Below are positions 60,730 through 64,000 of a stretch of DNA of 64,000 bases, in pieces; positions within the stretch are counted from its first letter, which is position 1, and each line of letters starts with the position of its first letter. Location: the NCBI GenBank assembly GCA_009823395.1, contig CM020505.1, forward strand, positions 9,133,129 through 9,197,128, in the 5' to 3' direction. The notes below the pieces were generated by a model that worked only from the letters and a program-made list of their open reading frames with translations, searched no databases and was not told the DNA's origin. The DNA comes from Thamnaconus septentrionalis. Lineage: Eukaryota; Chordata; Actinopteri; Tetraodontiformes; Monacanthidae. The translations under genes were made by a program, and so were the position numbers.

Positions 60730-62245
60730 TATAAAATAGCATAGTAAATTCGGCTAGGATATGAAGAAAGCTGTAAACATTGTAGTTACCCTTGTGGTCG
60801 TAAGAGTGTTTTTGTTTTGTGTGTTTGGTTGAAGTGTGAGCATATTGTTTTTAAAAGTAACCACAATGGAAAGCTCATAGCACGTCCCCGTGATGGTGGG
60901 CGCTAAACGGAGGCCGTGTGCATGTCTGCTGAATGTTGCAGTGGAAGAGTTGACTAACATCCTGCCACAATTCGCTGACTGAAGTGATTATTTCTTTTTT
61001 TGGGATGGGTTGGAGAGAGAGAGTATTTCTGATGATGCAGCAAAAATAATGTCATGACATCGTGTTTGTGTCCACTGTGTTCAAAGTGTGTCTCAGTTGA
61101 CCTCCTCCCTCTTTAATTCGCAGCTTTCCCACTGCATCAGGAGCCCCTGCCATCGAGCTCCTCCGGCTCAGGTACTTTATTTATATTGGCAGGTTAAAAT
61201 CTGACTGACACAGAACAACGAGTTTGTATTTGTTCTCTTTTTTTTTTTTTTTTTCAATTTTCAAAAACGTAATCGCAGTCTCCTTCTCTCCAGCTTTCTC
61301 CCAGATGGTGATCAGTTTTTACTACGGAGGAAAGCTGATGCAGAGCACGATGGTTAATCATTCTGAAGGCTGCAGAATCTCCCCACAGCAGCACCTGGTC
61401 CACGGTGCCCTCTACAGTTCAGACAGCATGCAGAGCGTTCACTTCCCTCCCGCTGAGCTCATTGAATACGAACGGGCGCGCCAAATCACGCGCAAGCTGC
61501 TCGGCCACCTGGAGAGAGGTGTGCTGGTCCGTGCCAACCAGGAGGGCGTCTTCATTAAAAGGCTGTGCCAGAGTCGCGTCTTCTGGATCGGCTCGGGGGA
61601 TGTGGGCTCGCAGTACGGCCCCATGCCTTATAAACTCGACAGGGATGCTGTCGTCAAGATATTTGACATGGGGAGGTTCCTTCACGGTGAGTCTTGTTAA
61701 AGTGCTCAAATTGTAGAACTCACTGCTGCAGACACGTTTCTTCTCACTGCTCAAAGCAGACATCAGTTGCAATTTGATGAAATTCTCTTCACAGTTTCAT
61801 CTGAAACTTTTTTTGTTCTCACCTCCAGCTCTTCAGCTCTACCAGGAGGGTCAGTATCCGGCCCCTGATCCGACTGTCACACTCTGTTTTGGAGAGGAGC
61901 TTCAGGATCTCAGCAGCGCCAAGACGAAACTCATTGTTGTGCAGGTAGGACCTGTTCACAACCAAAATGCTTGCTTCACAATCAAAGGCATCATCAGCAT
62001 AAATGTGGACATCAAGTCTGACTTTTGCTCCCCTCTGCCTACCGCAGATCAGTGTGGTAAACTGCCAGAACCTGCTGGAAACAGTCAACATGCGGCGCGT
62101 CCCGCCTTACTGCAGCAGCCAGAACCTGGAGATGGCTGATAACGTGGCCACCGAACAGATGGCCCGCATCTACCAGGACTTGTGCAGCTACAGCGGCCCC
62201 CAGAGACCAGCCTGCTACAGGGAGAACATGCCTATCACTGCCTGA
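59632..62245 (+). CDS. irf8: Interferon regulatory factor 8, 8 coding exons
   Basis: DNA-binding transcription factor of macrophage, dendritic and B cells; binds ISRE and ETS-IRF composite sites with PU.1. Coding exons: 59632-59802 (exon from 59590), 59887-60070, 60268-60368, 60606-60663, 61124-61171, 61294-61686, 61829-61944, 62048-62245; GT-AG, in phase, 422 residues (human 426). The winged-helix domain has the five IRF tryptophans W12, W27, W39, W59 and W77 and the IRF8 signature IPWKHAGKQDYNQEVDASIF followed by PATWKTRLRCALNKSPDF. A short linker leads to the IRF association domain from about residue 192 (MVISFYYGGKL, ITRKLLGHLERGVL, FIKRLCQSRVFW, TLCFGEE, KLIVVQ). The IRF8-type N-terminus and neighbours (cox4i1, emc8, gse1) argue against irf4. 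An in-frame upstream ATG at 59584 spans the acceptor and is not used. Confidence 0.96.
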
Positions 62246-62905
62246 CCTGTGAGCAGTGGTGCAACCACTGGAAACACCCCACACAGGCTGGACGCTCATT
62301 TACATGGTAACGCGTAGCTTCGACAGTTCAAATCTGTGGTTAAAACAAACGTGGCGAGGCAAATCAAATCCATACGGGGTGGAATGTTTTTACTTGTGTG
62401 CCTACTTAGATAAAGCCTTGTGTCAAACCATTGCTCTATTACTTCAATAGAAATATTTTCATATCTCGTAAGGAGGCCTATTGCCTTCTCCCCTCATAGA
62501 CAAATCCTCCTCATATGTTTTAAGACTCGATGAAAACTGAAGCAATGGGGATGTATAGGTCATCTAGTTCTCAAAACCAAAGTCTATGTTTTTATAAAGC
62601 TGATTGTACAGTTAAATCACTTCTTCATGTGATGCCTTCATTTCAACAGATGCCATTTTTTGACAGACAACTTAAGTTCTGTGTATGCAATATACTGATA
62701 AAAGTTGAAACATTTGAATTCCCAGTCCGATGCGGCGTTATGTTAGATAGGTTTTACTATCAGACTGTTTATAACCTTGTTTTGTCTTTTATATTGACTG
62801 CTTTTGTAGTAAAGTTTTTTTTACCAAGCAATTTCTGTGTTTGACTTTTCATAACAACGATATCGTTGCCTTCATTTCTTATTAAATTCTCTCTTGAATG
62901 GCTGA
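62246..62905 (+). other. irf8: irf8 3' UTR (end uncertain)
   Basis: AT-rich and non-coding. ATTAAA at 62881-62886 is the best poly(A) candidate I can see. No AATAAA was found close to the stop. Confidence 0.45.
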
Positions 62906-63439
62906 TATATTATTGTATGCAATGACATAACCTAACTGAAATAACAAAGGATTGCATTTTTCTCATATCAAAGCCTTTCCTTTGTTGTTTTTGTACTTTC
63001 TAGATTTCTCTCAAATCAGAAACTACTGTCAGCTGTTTAGGATTTGCATATTGAGTATTACCCATAATTGCACAAGCACAAGACTTGATTTATTACTCTG
63101 TACCTCGTATAATACTATGAAGTAGTAAATACAAACTACTGGTCCAAGTTGGAAGAAAATGTGGAAAAAACCCAAAAAAACAGGACATCGTTCACCAAGC
63201 ACACAGCATTTTTTTCCCCACTAGCTTCAATACTTGACTGACTTTAACATGCTTGATTGATGAAACATTCAATAACAATTTTATTGTGCTATATTTAACT
63301 TTACAACTCTATCTATCTATCTATCCATCTATCTACCTATCTATCAATCTATCTATCTAGATTAAAAGAGCAGGAAACATCTTTATTTGTCTGAACCAAA
63401 GAAAAGATTAAGCTATCTATCTACCTATCTATCTGTCTA

Positions 63440-63475
<36 letters not shown>

Positions 63476-63536
63476 GATTAAAAGAGCAGGAAACATCTTA
63501 ATTTGTCTGAACAAAAGAAAAGAGTAATCAATCCAT

Positions 63537-63584
<48 letters not shown>

Positions 63585-63585
63585 A

Positions 63586-63635
<50 letters not shown>

Positions 63636-64000
63636 ATTGGTGACTCTTTGCCTACAGTACCAGTGGCAGCGATGAGTCACATAGGTCACATTATGAAAGC
63701 AGTCAGGTGCTCCTCATATGACAGCTCTGGATAAAAAACCCTTTCTTAATTTAGAATATGTAATCAATGGTTGTCTGATTAAAACACACAGGTGGAGTCT
63801 TGTGTGTGCATATGCGTAGGTGTGTGTGTGTGTATGTGTGTGTATGTGGTTATCAAAAAAGGGGAGTTTTGTCTGAGTTCCACAGAACAGGAACTTCTAA
63901 AAAACTGTCAAAGGAAACCAGCTCCAACCCTCCTCTGAAACCTCAAAAGTATGATAAACAAAATCTTCAATTACTGAACTGAAAATCACGTTGTAGGTCG
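62906..64000. other. Intergenic tail downstream of irf8
   Basis: AT-rich DNA with the TCTA/TCTG repeat field (63307-63632) and a short GT/GTAT run (63820-63847). No exon recognised. Confidence 0.6.
63307..63632 (+). repeat. Compound TCTA/TCTG microsatellite with a duplicated 60-bp spacer
   Basis: Three TCTA-type arrays (about 63307-63360, 63413-63474, 63538-63632; the last two turn into TCTG) alternate with two copies of a spacer containing GATTAAAAGAGCAGGAAACA and TTTGTCTGAAC. The copies start at 63359 and 63475, giving a 116-bp period. This looks like tandem duplication of spacer plus array. Confidence 0.88.

Noticed and set aside
59632..62245. Calling the IRF gene irf4 because of the adjacent dusp22
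   Set aside because: The DNA-binding domain matches IRF8, and the other neighbours are those of IRF8.
63307..63632. Regular repeat-spacer pattern reminiscent of a CRISPR array
   Set aside because: Tetranucleotide microsatellites with a duplicated spacer in a vertebrate genome; no palindromic repeats and no cas genes.

Overview
This window is vertebrate nuclear DNA, almost certainly from a ray-finned (teleost) fish. Genes are intron-split with GT-AG junctions, introns are short, dinucleotide microsatellites are extremely dense, and the encoded proteins look like fish orthologues of known vertebrate genes. There is no sign of bacterial, phage or organellar DNA. Gene names rest on recognising the translated exons; no database search was run.

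Layout. Positions 1-12,398 hold no recognised exon and are very rich in microsatellites; this is probably 5' intron or upstream sequence of gse1. Fifteen coding exons of gse1 (GSE1 coiled-coil protein of the LSD1/CoREST/HDAC complex) run on the + strand from 12,399 to 35,553, with a 3' UTR to about 38,055. Convergent to it, gins2 (PSF2 of the replicative GINS complex) lies on the - strand, 38,944-41,269. Next is emc8 (ER membrane protein complex subunit) on the - strand, 43,062-44,359, head-to-head with cox4i1 (cytochrome c oxidase subunit 4) on the + strand, 45,558-46,648. A dusp22-type myristoylated dual-specificity phosphatase follows (+, 47,798-56,522), then irf8 (+, coding 59,632-62,245). 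The last 1.7 kb is 3' UTR and a TCTA/TCTG repeat field.

The order gse1-gins2-emc8-cox4i1-irf8 matches human 16q24.1. The exception is the dusp22-type gene between cox4i1 and irf8. In humans DUSP22 sits beside IRF4 on 6p25, so this looks like a DUSP-IRF pair kept on both duplicated chromosomes.

The genes are not an operon. They are unrelated housekeeping and regulatory genes: chromatin repression, DNA replication, membrane-protein insertion, respiration, kinase-pathway signalling and myeloid transcription. The one tight functional arrangement is the shared emc8/cox4i1 promoter region.

Two reading-frame anomalies deserve checking. gse1 exon 7 lacks one base inside a 15-bp tandem repeat. The emc8 exon 4/exon 5 junction is out of phase by one base. 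Both could be assembly errors. Mobile-element relics include two short hAT-like elements with near-perfect 8-bp target duplications, two copies of one MITE, a broken BED-finger hAT transposase fragment, and a dispersed repeat next to GATA microsatellites. I found no convincing undescribed biological system.
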